Shown here: positions 1 through 13,600 of the stretch, piece after piece | Layout of the letters: each line of letters starts with the position of its first letter | Numbering within the stretch: position 1 is the first letter of the stretch | Origin: Forficula auricularia | Lineage: Eukaryota > Arthropoda > Insecta > Dermaptera > Forficulidae | DNA length: 64,000 nucleotides | NCBI GenBank assembly: GCA_024734495.1 | Contig: JALMQS010000099.1 | Coordinates: forward strand, 103,012,019-103,076,018 | Direction of reading: 5' to 3' | The notes under the pieces: model-generated | Databases searched by the model: none | What the model saw: only the letters and a program-made list of their open reading frames with translations | What the model was told of the DNA's origin: nothing | Program-made: the position numbers and the translations under genes

Positions 1-849
1 CTACACTAATTTCTAGGCGCGAAAATAAAAATTTCCCTTCGATTCGAATACCCTGAAAATGTGTGACAGCCTATCCATGTTGGACGTCTCTGTCGCATCT
101 GACCTGTCCTGGAATGAACACATCTCCTCTGTGGCGAAATCTGCAGCAAGGAAGATTGGCTACTTATTGAGGTCCAAGCGATTTTTCAAGTCCCCACATC
201 TTCTCACCATGTACAAGGTTCAAATCCGCCCCTGTCTCGAATACGGATCACATGTATGGAGAGGAGCCTCTCTGCTCTTTCCCTTTTCTATAGATACTAT
301 CACGGCAGGTGCTCTGATGAGATAAAATCAGTAATTCCCCGCAAAGCATGATTTGCACGTAGCACGCGTTTTGCCGACTCCCACCACTCTTTCACTGTCA
401 AATTAGAAAAGTGCCGGACCACTTCATTCGCCAATACGTATATTCCCATGACTTCAAGGAACTGGAACTCTCTCCCAGCCTCCATCTTTCCCAGCACTTA
501 TAATCTTCAAACCTTCAAAACCCGAGTGCATAAACACCTACTTCTCCACCCTCTCACGACACCCAACACTCTTTTCACTGTCAAATTAGAAAAGTGCCGG
601 ACCACTTCATTCGCCAATACGTATATTCCCATGACTTCAAGGAACTGGAACTCTCTCCCAGCCTCCATCTTTCCCAGCACTTATAATTTTCAAACCTTCA
701 AAACCCGAGTGCATAAACACCTATTTCTCCACCCTCTCACTTAATCAACTTTTCCTTCTCTTCGGTAATGCAAGGGTCTTTCGAGATCCATAGGGGCTGT
801 TTCTTTACTGGTGCGCCCCTTCTTGCATTCGATTGCATTAAAAAAAAAA
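1..849 (+). mobile_element. LINE 3' fragment (APE-type non-LTR retrotransposon)
   Basis: Broken coding sequence for the C-terminal end of a LINE reverse transcriptase. It shows the thumb-like stretch 'QIRPCLEYGSHVWRG' and the terminal motif 'MTSRNWNSLPASIFPSTYN', followed by a 3' UTR and an A-run at 841-849. Related copies lie at 21231-21907 (+), 7229-10573 (-, longest), 40735-41285 (-) and 46688-46912 (-). It is 5'-truncated by the window edge, carries frame breaks and cannot be active. It lies in what should be intron 2 of gene A. Confidence 0.85.
386..742 (+). repeat. tandem duplication inside the LINE 3' end
   Basis: The block beginning 'actctttcactgtcaaatt' at 386 recurs from about 567, giving two nearly identical copies of about 180 bp. 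Both encode the same 'MTSRNWNSLPASIFPS' tail, so the LINE end was duplicated here after insertion. Confidence 0.8.
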
Positions 850-962
850 CAGAAAATGATGACTTTTTTATATGTTTCGGACATTTCTATCTAAACATGA
901 ATCAGGAACCTAGTTCCTTACATTAAAGGCTACCATGAGATTAACTAAACTTCAGTTGACAT

Positions 963-1128
963 CGAGGGGTGAACCGCGACCTAAAATTGTGTACACCTAC
1001 TTCCACTTCCACTTTCATTTCCAAATAGAAGACAATAGATGACAATAGGATATCTAATGAATTCCAAAGTAATTCCAAATAATTCCAAAGACGGTGTACA
1101 CCTAATTCCAATCACGGTTCACCCCTCG
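963..1128. mobile_element. hAT-type MITE, family 1 copy 1
   Basis: Terminal inverted repeats CGAGGGGTGAACCG at 963 and its complement ending at 1128. Flanking 8-bp target duplications are gttgacat (955-962) and gctgacat (1129-1136), one mismatch. The interior is simple 'attccaa' rich sequence. Other copies are at 29263-29412 and 52037-52301. Eight-bp duplications point to hAT; no transposase is present. Confidence 0.75.
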
Positions 1129-1320
1129 GCTGACATGAACCAACAAATCAACACCTATAGTCTTTGTAATAAAAATTATAACGCGTGTATGATTTTTATT
1201 TAAAAAATTTTTATTAAAAATAAAATCGAAAAATTATTAAAATTAATTCTGCTGAAAAGTTAAAAAATTTTTTTTTACACTTTTTCTAAATTGAATATTA
1301 ATTCTTATTATTTTTTTCAG

Positions 1321-1617
1321 ATTTATTTTAATAAATGTAAAAGTAACGATTTCTGGATTTTTTTACTAAAGGACTCCATTGAAATCGATTCGACTTCAAC
1401 TTATTTATCAGTCAATTGCAGATATCTCACAGTGAATCAATATAAAGAGTATTATTATTTAAATGAAATTTTTAAATTGTCTGCATCTAGCAATATAACA
1501 AAAATCTCTTTGGGAAATTGGACCAAAGAAAATGGATTTTCATTTCAACGAATTCCAAACTATTATCAAAATAAAGATAATTTTGAAAATAATTTGATCA
1601 AATCTTGCATTTTTAAT
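1321..1617 (+). CDS. Gene A exon 3
   Basis: Acceptor tttttttcag, donor gtaaga, phase 0 to 0, 297 nt, exactly the length of exon 3 in B and C. Encodes extracellular N-terminal sequence beginning IYFNKCKSNDFWIF. An upstream in-frame ATG (1291) lies inside the intron and is not a start. Confidence 0.85.
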
Positions 1618-4600
1618 GTAAGAAATATGATTAATAATTTAATTAAATAAATTTTTATTGTGTATTTATTTTAGATATTGCCTGGATTTGAAATTGAAAA
1701 AATTCGGGAAGGAAAAACAAAATATGGTGGAATATTTTATAAGCTTTGGAATATAATTTCTGATTCGATGAATATAAGGTAAGCGTTTAAATTAATATTT
1801 AATAAGTAAGTATATTGTAACGCTGAACGAAATGAGCAATGTATAGCATGAGCAAAGTAGTTTTCTTGTAAAAAATTACTAAATTTTGAAAATATTGTGA
1901 AAAAATTGTATATAGTATTTTCATGGTCTAATATCGTTATTTAGTAAAAAGTACAACCAATCGCAATAATATATTTAATGTCTCTGTATCCCGCTAGTAT
2001 ATGTTAAAATATTAGTCAAAGTGGAGGGTGCCAGTTATATTATAATTAGATAAAACATCTGAAACCTCAGTTTTTCCTCGTCGATTGATTGGTCATTCTT
2101 CTGTTGATCCATGGACCTCATTTTAGAAAGACTAATAACAATTAAATATTTATTAAAGAATTTTTGAGTAGTTAAATCTAATATACCACATTATTTGCTA
2201 TGTATTTTTTATTATAATACTTACTTCTGAAAATAAATCTGGGTGTTTTCTTTTTCTTAGAACTGTTTTTATCGAAATGGAAGCTATATTTGGAGCCCCA
2301 ACAAAAAACAGAATTTGGTCTGGAATAATTGGCAAAGTCCAAAATGGAACAGTTGATATTTGTCCATATATGATATTACTGAAGGAAAGACTTAGAGCTG
2401 TTGATTACTTAAAGCCGGTATATTCAGATAGGTAAGTTCAGAGCAGAAGCTAAGTAAGAATTAATTGAATGTAATGGAAGGCAGCCCAGAGGTAGTGAGG
2501 AAAGAAAAAAATTAACACATATCAAATGAGGTGTAATTTATTGGAATCCTTCCTCTTTTCCTTTCAAACCGACGTTTCGGAGGATTCTTCCCTCCTTCTT
2601 CAGGGTTTCAAAGGGTCAATGAATGAAACAAATAAAATGTTTCCTTCTTCTCTCCACAGTAGTGTTCAAAAACTTTCTTCATTTTTAACAAAGGCATAGA
2701 AAAACATTTTTTTTCCTCCTTTTCTTAATTAAGAGAATTTCAAATCACTATTATTCAAGATGGTTCAAGAGAGTTCAAGAGCCTCACGAGATTGACTGAA
2801 GAGCCGCATGCGGCTCGCGAACCACGTTGTGGCCACCCCTGCTCTATACTTATAATAACATTTATGGAAAGCGGTGTTGGTTTATAGTGAAATATTTTAA
2901 ACACAGAAGTTTTTTAACGGGTTATAGTTCCTCTTTGTGAAACACCACAATAACCCGTTAAAAAACTCATGTAGCTCTATACTATTTCAAAACGCGTTCA
3001 TATTGTGCGATTTTATTCATTATCATCATCTTAAAGTAAACAGTCTAAGATATCCCTTATCATCCTGGAAATCCTATTCTCTTATTCAATTTTAAACATT
3101 CCCTTATAGAACGACCTTTCAAAAAGCCCCAGTTTTTACTCCCTGTGTCTTATATCTTCAGGGTTCATATCTATATAGCGCGATGTTCCAAAAAAGACCC
3201 AACACTGTTTTTCTATTTTCTAAGACATAAGATAAGTCATAAGAAGAATAATAATCTTTAACTTTCATGAAGCGATTGGAATTCCTTTGTGCCTAATATG
3301 GTGAATAAACTATTCACCATATTAGGCACAAAGGAATTCCAATCGCTAGGGAAGAACGATAGCTTTATCCTGTAACTGCTACAATGCTGATTTAGGTACG
3401 CTCCCATTACAATCAGGTCAAATAGACCGGCTACATAAATAATGCATTCTTGTCATTCTAACAAGTACTTATTAATAATTATATCTAAAACTTTATCTTA
3501 CAACCTTTATGGCTTTTATTATAACAGCACACAAAACCACAATCTTAAAATAAGGAAAAATAAAAAATCGCTATCCTTAATACTTAAGATATCAAATTCG
3601 TTCATAATTTTCATTAAAAAAGAGAGCATTAGCGAATTCGTGCAATTTTTTCATTAATTTAAGTTTATCCATTTCTAAACGCCGGCAGTTAAAAAAATCA
3701 CATAAAATTATTCCCTTGCCAATTTATGGACTTCTCGTTAATCCCTGACAACTATGCAAAAATGTGAGCATCTCTGTTCCCTGAATGCCTACCCTCAGAG
3801 TATCTCATTAAATGATAGTCAGGCAAACTAAAGTTTTCTTCTTTCAAAAATAATCTAAATCATCATTAAAAATAGCATAATTAAATAAAAGATTATACTA
3901 AGTTTAATTATTGATACATTATTTGAATTTTTAGATTTGTTATTGCACTTCAACATCCTGGTTTTGACGATGGGATGAAATGGAATTCATTTTTATTGCC
4001 TTTTCATCTAACCTCTTGGATAACGATCTTCATTACTTTATTTTTATTTATATTAATATTTAAACTTATCGGCTGGATTTGGAGGAATAAATTTAATCAG
4101 CTTTCCACAATGGAATATTTGCTTGAAATAATCAGTTCATTCTGCCAGCATGGTATCTCTCAATTTCCTTTTAATCTACTTTTTCTATAATTATTTTTTC
4201 CTGAAAATAAAGTAACAAAATCTTAATGAATTACATGTATGCATCTCGTACTGAGGTTCGAAAATGCTACAGCATTGGAACTATGATAATGCAACCCAAT
4301 CGTCGTTTGAAAGGCATATCCTATACGAGTTAACTTTGCAGTTTCTTAAGACCACTACTCGTAATTGTAAATTATTTATAAAATATTTTTCTGAAAAAAT
4401 CATTTATTTTTTAACTTTATAAAATTTTCATAAATACAAATTCATTGGATTTTTTGGGGTGGGTAATGGGTATCTCCGACAAAAGTAGTACCATAGAGTC
4501 ACTCACTGGTTGCGGAGCAGGAGGACCGGGTTCAAAATTTGACCAACTTTAATCTGGTCCCTACTCCAAATTTACACACACTTACACCAACTCATAAACA

Positions 4601-7600
4601 AATAATCACTTGGTATCTGACTAAAAGAGCTTTATTTCCGAGGTCATAAAAACACACATTTTAAGATAGGTATATATTCATATTAGAAGCGTTTTAGAAT
4701 AAATCAAACCATCAACGGGAATCATATAAATGATAAAAATGTCAGAACTACTTTTTAAAGGTCCGAGACATCAAGCGATGGAAATCTTACCGCGTATAAT
4801 ATACTTTCCAAATATGTATATAAGTTCGCCAGATACTGCGTATACGTGAGCCACTTTCAGTTTGATAAATGCTTGCAGTATTTATTTTATATATTTACAT
4901 TTTAACTAAATGTTTATTAATAATAATTTTAAACTAAAATAGAAAATAATAGACACATTTCTTTAAGCCTAGTTTACACGGACTTAGTACATGCCATTAG
5001 TACTATTCCATTTACTAAGCACTTAGCAGACTAACTGGTTAGTAGTGGTTCACACGTCTCTACTACTAACCAATGTAATTAGTGTATTTTATTAAAGAAG
5101 AATGGTGTGGGTGTTGAAATATTATTTAGTTACTTTTTGTTTTAGTAGTTAGTTACTTTTAAGTTGACATGTTGCATTGTTGGAATGGAATGGCGGAGGA
5201 ATGTAAATAAACACAGGGCTGTGTAGATTTAATGAAAAATAAAATATAAAAGTTTAAGGTGAAAGAGTGTTTTATTAATTATAATAACCAGCCTGCACAA
5301 CCGCTAAAATCGTAACAGGTTATGGGCCCAGTTATGCCCAAAAGTGTGAAGGTATAAAAGAGAAAGAAAGCAAATAAAAATTGTTGTTGTACAAGCTGGA
5401 AGACGAACACAAAATGGCGTCAGTGCAAATTCCACAATTTAACGGAGAAAATTTTTCAAACTGGAAATTCAGAATACTTGCTATTCTTGAAGAAAAAGGA
5501 GTCAAGAAATTTGTAGAAAATGAAATTGATCTGAATAATGATGAACTAAGAAAACAAGATGCAAGAGCAAAATCGTTGATAATTCAAGGTATCGGTGACA
5601 AATATCTGGAATATATAAAAGATGCAAAAAATGCGAAAGAAATGATGGCGAATTTAGAGAAAATGTTCGAAAGAAAAAGTATATTCACGAAGTTGTATCT
5701 TAAAAGAAAGTTATTAACTATGAAATTGTCGTCTAATGAAAGTATGGAAGAGCATTTTGTCAAATTCGATACACTAATTAGAGACATAGAAGGTACAGAG
5801 ACGAAACTTGAAGAAAGTGACAAGGTATGTCATCTACTTTTAACATTGCCAGAAAGATACGAAACGGTCATCACAGCCATAGAAACTATTACAACAGGTA
5901 TAACATTGGAGTTCGTTAAAAGTCGTTTGTTGGACTCAGAAATGAAATTCAAAAATTCGAAAAACGAGTACTACAGTAAACGAGAGTACATTCGCTGCCA
6001 ATTCTCAATTCGAATGTTATAATTGGGGCAGAAGGGGCACAAAAGATACGAATGCCCAAAAAGACCAAACAATACGAACAGAGGAAACAACACGTATCGT
6101 GGGAGAGCAAGAGGTAACAATTATCGATGGAGAGGATATTCCACCAACTTTAGAGGAAGAAATCAAAGTCAGAAAGAGACAGCAAATACAGGAACTGAAG
6201 ATGAAATAGCATTCCTAGCATTAAATGCAAGTATAAAACCAAATGAAACTTCAATAACATTCATTGTAGATTCCGGTGCCACTGAACACTTAGTACAAGA
6301 ATCTTTGGAATCATCCATGGTAAATATACACACATTGGAAAAGGAAGTACTTATACAAATAGCAAATGGGAATACAATTAGTGCAAAGAAAAAGGGAACA
6401 TTAAAGTTGGAATACGGAGGAACGAATATCATACTAGAAGCACTCATCGTACCAAAACTAAAATACAATTTACTGTCGGTAAATAAAATAATATCTAAAG
6501 GGAAAGAAATCATATTTTCCGAAAAAAATGTGAACATAATCGGCGAAGGGGTAAATTTGAAGTATAAACGGAAAGGTAAGCTTTACATAATAGATTTCAA
6601 TGTGAGAAACGATGAAAAGTGCATGATGACTGAAAATTCCGACATGTTGTGGCACAGAAGATTGGGACACTTGAATAAACACAGTCTCAAGCAACTAAAT
6701 TTACCAGTAAGTAAAGAAATCTGTGAAGCATGCGTAAAAGGCAAAGCAACAAGATTACCTTTTAAGAAAATGGAATTACCTCGAACAAGGAGAATAGGAG
6801 AAATGATACACACCGATTTATGTGGACCTTTGAACCCAGAAACTCATGACGGCAAGAAATATTTCCAAACCATAGTAGACGACTACACACATTTTACAAA
6901 AGTTTACTTATTAAAGACAAAAGATGAAGCGGAAAATAACCTAATAGAATATACCAAGAAAATGAAAGCAGAATTCAATGTGTACGTCAGTCGAATCAGA
7001 TGTGATGGAGGAGGAGAATTTATCTCAAATGAATTCAAAAAATATTGTGCGAGTAATGGAATAGAGTTAGAATATACCATCACAAACACACCTCAACAAA
7101 ACGGAGTTTCTGAGAGGATGAACAGGACTCTCTTAGATAAAGCACGAACAATGTTTTCCGAGACAGAACTACCGAAGCAACTATGGGGCGAAGCTATTTG
7201 CACCGCAGCTTACCAAGTGAACAGGTCTTTTTTTTTTTTTTATAATGATATTGATACAAGAAGAAGTTGCACCAAGAAGGTACAACCTCTGAAGTCCGTG
7301 GTGGACCCTTGTAACGTGAAGATAAGGGGAGATTTAGGGATTGGGTAGAAGTCGAAGGTATCTGTGGATGCTGGTCTTGAAAGTTTGAAGGTTATAAGTA
7401 GCTGGAAAGACGGTCGGGGGAAGAGAATTCCAGTCTCTAGATGTCATAGGGATAAATGAATTGGCGAATGCGTTTGTTCGATTAGTATCTAGTTTAAGCG
7501 CGTAGGGGTGTTGAATTTTAGAAAATCGCGTATTTCGGGCAAATGAGGCCTTTGGTGGGATTATCGATTTTATTTCGTCAGAACAAAAGCCATGGTAATA

Positions 7601-10600
7601 TCTATAAAAAAGGGATAGGGCGGAGACAGATCTACGATGGGCTAGGGAGTCGAGAGTGTCAGTTAATGTAGGATCGCCTATCAGTCTTATAGCTCGCCTC
7701 TGAATTGCATCTAAGGTATTAAGAGAATACTTGGAGGCTCCTCTCCACAAATGCGAGCAATATTCAAGACAGGGGCGAATTTGAGCCTTGTATAATATAA
7801 GGAGTTGAGTGGGGGTGAAAAATCGTTTGGTTCGGAAAAGAAAGCCAAGCTTACATGCTGCAGCTTTTGCTACTGAGATAATATGGTCATTCCAAGAGAG
7901 GTCAGAACCTAAGGTGACACCTAACATTGATATTTTATTACGGAATTCCAATGAGCTCGAATCAAAGGAAATGTCCGGAAGGTTCCTATCTGCGCGCCTA
8001 GAAATTAGGCAGCACTGTGTTTTGCCAGCATTAAAGTTTACCAAATTGTGAGATCCCCATTTTTTAAGCATGCTTAAATCTGAATTTATTGAGGAGGCTA
8101 TGTTTGCGCGATTGTCTAGTAAGGATTGAGCGTTGTGGAGGGTGCTATCGTCAGCGTAACAATGTATTGGATTGGAGGGCAGATTTAATAGGTCATTAAT
8201 ATAGATAATAAAGAGTGTGGGAGAGATGACTGAGCCCTGAGGAACTCCAGCATTAGTATTAAAGGACGAGGATGATATTCCGTCAACCTCGACTTTAATA
8301 GAGCGGTTTGAGAGAAAGCTCTCAAGCAACTTGCAGAGGCTCGGGGGAAGGCCAAATGCAGGTAATTTGGCAAGAAGATTTTTGTGCCAGACATGATCGA
8401 AGGCCTTTGAAATGTCTAAGCCTATTACGAAAGTCTCTTTACCAGTCTCTAGTGCTTTATTCCAAATATGAGTTATATATGCTAAAATATCGCCGGTGGA
8501 CCGAAATTGTCTAAAGCCGTATTGACTATCATGGATTAGTTTATTAGATTCTAAATGGTGAAGAACTTGCTCATTAATGATTTTTTCCATGATTTTAGAA
8601 AGAACCGAAGTTATGGCGATCGGACGATAATTGGCTACATTTGAAGGATCTCCTTTTTTTTTAATTGGTTGAATTCTTGCTGTTTTCCAGCTCTCCGGAA
8701 ATGAGCCAGTGGTATATGAAAGTTTGAAAATTTTTGAGAGAATAGGAGCAAGTTCAGGCGCGCAATTTTTGATTATACTGGTGGGAATGTTGTCTGGGCC
8801 AGCGGCTGAATTAACATTTAGGTTTTTTATTACTTTTAATATTTTTGGTATTCTGAATTTAATATCCGACATAATATTGGTGCTAGGGGTATAGGGCGGG
8901 GGGTCAAGTCCCTTGTCGTCTAAGGTGGCATTGGTCGCGAAGAATGAAGCGAATGCTTCAGCTTTAGAGAGGGCGTCGGTGGCTATTGAGCCGCTGGAAA
9001 GATTAAGGGGGGAAACGAAGATTTGGAGGAGTTGGTAGTTAATTTCCTCGTGAGATGCCAGAATCGATTTTTATTAGCTGGGCATGCTGATAATCGGTCA
9101 GCCCATTTTTCATCTAGAGACTTCTTGGTTTCATTAATAATTTTGTTACACTGGTTACGAGATTTTGAAAAGGCAATTCGTTTGATGTCCGTTTGGCAGG
9201 AAAGCCATTCGTTGAATGCTTTATTTTTTTCACGAACAGCTTCGGCACATCGCTTGTTGAACCAGGGCTTTGAATAATTTTTCCTATTTACATAGGGAAC
9301 ACACTGTTCAATGCCCATCTGAATTACTTCTTCAAATACAGAAGCACATTCAGAAGCATTTTTATTTTTTAATGCGTCATTCCACGGGAATTGTCCAAAG
9401 AAGCTACGCATCTCATCGAAGTTGGCTCTATTAAATAGCCATATTTTTTTTTAATTTGTTGGCTCTTAGGCTTAGAGAAGTTGAAAGGAACATTAATTTT
9501 TATCAGAGAGTGGTCGGATTTATTCAGAGGGGCGGATATAGAGAATGTGAATGTCGATGGGTCAGTTGTCAGGAATAGATCAAGAAGATACGCTGTGTGT
9601 TTGGGATTGTCAGGTATTCTAGTAGGACAGTCAATGATTTGAGTGAGATTGCAGGCTATAGAGAAATCATAGGCTTCGCGACCAGCGCGCGTGTTGGAGC
9701 TGGAATGGGTCAACCAATCCTTATTATGGACATTGAAATCACCAAGAAAAGAAATTTCTGAATTGGGAAATTGTGATTGAATTTGGTCGCAACATTTACC
9801 GAGATAGTTGAAAAATTCTGAAAATTTCGAATCATTAGGGGACCTATATATTGCACAGAGAAATCTGGAAGATGAATTTGAGGAAATTTTAAGCCATAAC
9901 GCATCGAATTTATCTGATTCCAAAGAGGAAAAACGCTGACAGGGGACATCGTCACGAACGTAGCAGCAGACACCATTATAGCGACGAAACATGGTGTGGA
10001 GAATATATTTGCGAAATTGAAGATCAGGGGCGTTAGATTTATTTTGATCAATTTGGGTCTCGCTAAGGGCTAGAATAGAGGGTTGGTCGTTTTCAAGATG
10101 CTGGAATACAGAGGCTTTATTACTAAAGAGACCGCGGATGTTTGTATAATGCAGGGTTAGCGTGGACATGATAGAGGGGTGGGTGTGGATTATTTGATGT
10201 GGTAGTCAGAAATAATAGAATAGAATAGAAATCGGTATCACAAGTTAGACAAAGAAAGTTAGAAATCATCAATAGCTAAATAGATGAAATCCAATTAACT
10301 CAGGCTATCACTTGAGCAGTGGTAAATTCTCCGATTCGATAATTAATTAATTAATTATCTCCCACTTAATTATTTATGTTGAATCTGTGGAGAAAGAAAT
10401 TGTATATTATTTGCTTAATAACTACTTCTAGAATGATACTAGTGTTAATAATAGATATATTATAAATTAAGAGTTAAGATAATAATTAAAATTTACTTAA
10501 TTACTAGCTTTTATAATAGATATATTATAAATTATAGGTTAAGATAATATTTAAAATTTAAAATAAGATGTGGGGTCTCCTACCGAAGCACTACTCGGAG

Positions 10601-13600
10601 ACATTCCCGCAAGAAGATGGTACGGTAAGAATGACTTAACAAAACTAAGAGTTTTTGGTTGTAGATCCTGGGCAAACATTATACCGAAAAGAAGTAAGTT
10701 AGAGGAGAGAGCTATAGAAACAAGAATGGTAGGTTACTGCCGGAACGGATATAGACTATGGGAACCAAAAACCGGAAAATTAATAAATGCACGAGACGTG
10801 AGATTTGATGAGTCGAACCCAACCAAATATACTCACATAGAAGACACGGAAGAAAAAGATAGCATAAAGACAGAAGAGAATGAAACAGAAGCAGTAGATA
10901 ACAACAATGAGAAGAACGAAGAAACAGAACAACAAAGACCAAGACGAGAAGTAAAATTACCAGAAAAACTACAGGATTACGAATTATACACAGCATTCTG
11001 TTTATTAGCCGGTGATGAAGATCCGGTAAACTATGAAGAAGCAATACAGTCAGAAGAATGGAAACACGCAATAAGAAAAGAACTTAAAGCACATGAAACA
11101 ATGGGAACGTGGGAACAAACGACACTTCCACCAAGTAAGAAAGCGATAGACACAAAGTGGGTTTTTAAAACGAAAGAAAACGGAATGAAGAAAGCCAGGT
11201 TAGTGGCCAAAGGCTTCCAGGAAAAATGTGAAACAAATGTATACGCACCCGTTGCGAGACTTTCAACCGTAAGAATGATAATATCATTAGCATTACAAAA
11301 AGATTGGAAATTACGACAACTCGATATACCCACAGCATTTCTAAACGGAGAACTGAAGAAGAAGAAAAAAAAAAAAAAAAAAAAAAACTGAAGCGAAGCA
11401 AACACATCGAGATAAAATACCACTTCATAAAAGACTTAGTGCAAAAAGGTGAAATAAATATAAAACATGTATCCAGTGATCAAAATGTCGCGGACATTTT
11501 CACGAAAGCAATAAGCTATGTGAAGTTTTGTGAATTTAGAAATAAGTTGAATATTGTTTAAAAGTATTAATGTCAATTTCTGTATTAATTTTAATGCTCC
11601 TCAAAAATGTAAAACCAAAAATTGAGAGGGGGTGTTGAAATATTATTTAGTTACTTTTTGTTTTAGTAGTTAGTTACTTTTAAGTTGACATGTTGCATTG
11701 TTGGAATGGAATGGCGGAGGAATGTAAATAAACACAGGGCTGTGTAGATTTATGAAAAATAAAATATAAAAGTTTAAGGTGAAAGAGTGTTTTATTAATT
11801 ATAATAACCAGCCTGCACAACCGCTAAAATCGTAACAGTGGGTTCTTGGTAAAACATGTTTTAAATAAAGTAAAGACAATTTTTGAAAAAATTTACTTTA
11901 CTTTATTTAAATAGTGTATAGTGAAAGTTGAAAGATGGCAATTCGAGTTGTCAAACACCGCATTTTTAATAATTATTTGAACATGATTTGAACATCGTTA
12001 ATAGAAGAGCTTGGAGAGGAAATGAAAAATGATAAACGCATGTGGACAAGGAATTGTTATTGTTTTTTCTGCTGTCCACTTTTCGGCCATTTCAATAAAT
12101 ATTTTTTTGAATGAATTTATTACCCACTTGTCACACCAATTGTAAGAAATTTACAATTAATTTAAAAAAATTCACAAATCTATAAGGCTTTCTTCACTGG
12201 GCAATTCCCTGGAGTTGCATGAGAAACGTCAATTTGAGTTGCCTGTGAGAAGTTCAAGTGAATAATTAATTTTAAATTATTATTGATTCCCTTTACAAAT
12301 AATAAAAAGAAAATCTAACTAATAATGATCGTACATAATTATCAAATTCATTAAATATTTGAATTCCTAAATTGTATATTATTAAAATTGAAAAATAGTG
12401 AAAAATATATAGTTTGGGGATTCTACTTGCCATTAGTAAATAGAAACCATTTCTATTCACTCGCATTTGCCACTCTACTAATACTAGCCACTTATATTGT
12501 GTGTTTACACGACACAGAATTAGTGCAAGTGGTTAGTACTAATGCTTAGTGCTAAGCTCGTGTAAACTAGCCTTTATTTTCTAATTTAATTTATAAAGAT
12601 TATCATTCTCTTAAGATGAGAGATCTCGAAGTGATTACACCCCATGATAAAAAAAGTGTGTGTGTACTTATGTACACGCGTTAGAAGTTATACTTCTTTG
12701 GCGTATGAAAAAAAAGTAAAAGAAAAATTATATATAAATATTAATATTAAATATTAATATAATATTAAATAAATATTTATTATTATTTAATATAATAATA
12801 TATAATATAATATATAATATTATTATTTAATATTTTTATTTAATATTTAATATTAATATTTCTGTAAAATACTAAAATATTTATTAAAAAATAATTAACT
12901 CTCCAGTAATAATTCTAGATAATATAATACTTACAGAATTAACCTCTAATATTTGAAAACACTCTTAAAGTTTTTACACAGTTTTTGTAACTGACAAATT
13001 TATATAATAAATATATATATTATTCAAAAATATAATATATAATTATATAAATATATAATTATTAAGAATTTATTATTAATATAAATAATATATTTTATAT
13101 TCACATCAACCTGGCTTATTGAATTTGAAAATAACAACACGTTTTGTTAGATTCCTTGCAGTCGTTTAAAGGAATATATTATTTATTCTATTCTGTAACC
13201 AACTTCATCATGTTAATTTTTGGGACATCTGCGCGCGCAGGTCACAAATTCACTCTCATCCAAAAGCGCCAAAAGAAGTATAACTTCAAAAATTATTTTT
13301 ACACTTTTAAATTATTTTTCTAGTTAAAGTGTTGTATTTAATTGAGAGGTAATAATTTTAAATTTTTTTAGGTTTGTTTGATCATGGCATATTAAATAAA
13401 AATTCTAGCTGGATATTAATGGCCACTCTAAATCTATTTTCACTTTTAATTTATAATTTCTATTCAGGGAAAATTATATCTTATTTAGTAGGTACGGATG
13501 ATACTCTTCCTTATAATAGTGTTGAAGATATAATGGATTTAAATTTTAAAATTGAAGCTCCTAATGGTGCAATATTTATAAACTTAGAGGTAGGTATTAT

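Larger units (their letters stand above)
5112..11837 (+). mobile_element. Ty1/Copia LTR retrotransposon, defective, interrupted by a LINE
   Basis: Two near-identical LTRs (206 and 205 bp, TG...CA) flanked by a perfect 5-bp duplication GTGGG (5107-5111 and 11838-11842). Primer binding site, gag, protease, integrase, part of reverse transcriptase, a polypurine tract and a remnant of RNase H occur in Copia order. A minus-strand LINE sits at 7229-10573. The RT catalytic region and most of RNase H are deleted at an A-run near 11358-11387. Almost identical LTRs indicate a recent insertion. Confidence 0.93.
4967..12572. mobile_element. nonautonomous TIR element split by a Copia insertion
   Basis: Inverted ends GCCTAGTTTACACG (4967) and CGTGTAAACTAGCC (ends 12572), with further paired 'cttag' and 'attagtact' blocks inside. 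Removing the Copia element (5112-11837) leaves about 880 bp with no coding capacity. Superfamily unresolved because no clear target duplication is visible. Confidence 0.6.

Noticed and set aside
3271..3347. Pre-microRNA
   Set aside because: Arms are perfectly paired with a 3-nt loop, unlike insect miRNA precursors with bulges and larger loops.
3442..3657. 71-codon plus-strand reading frame
   Set aside because: Lys/Ile/Ser-rich composition expected from AT-rich intron DNA; no paralog at the same place in B or C.
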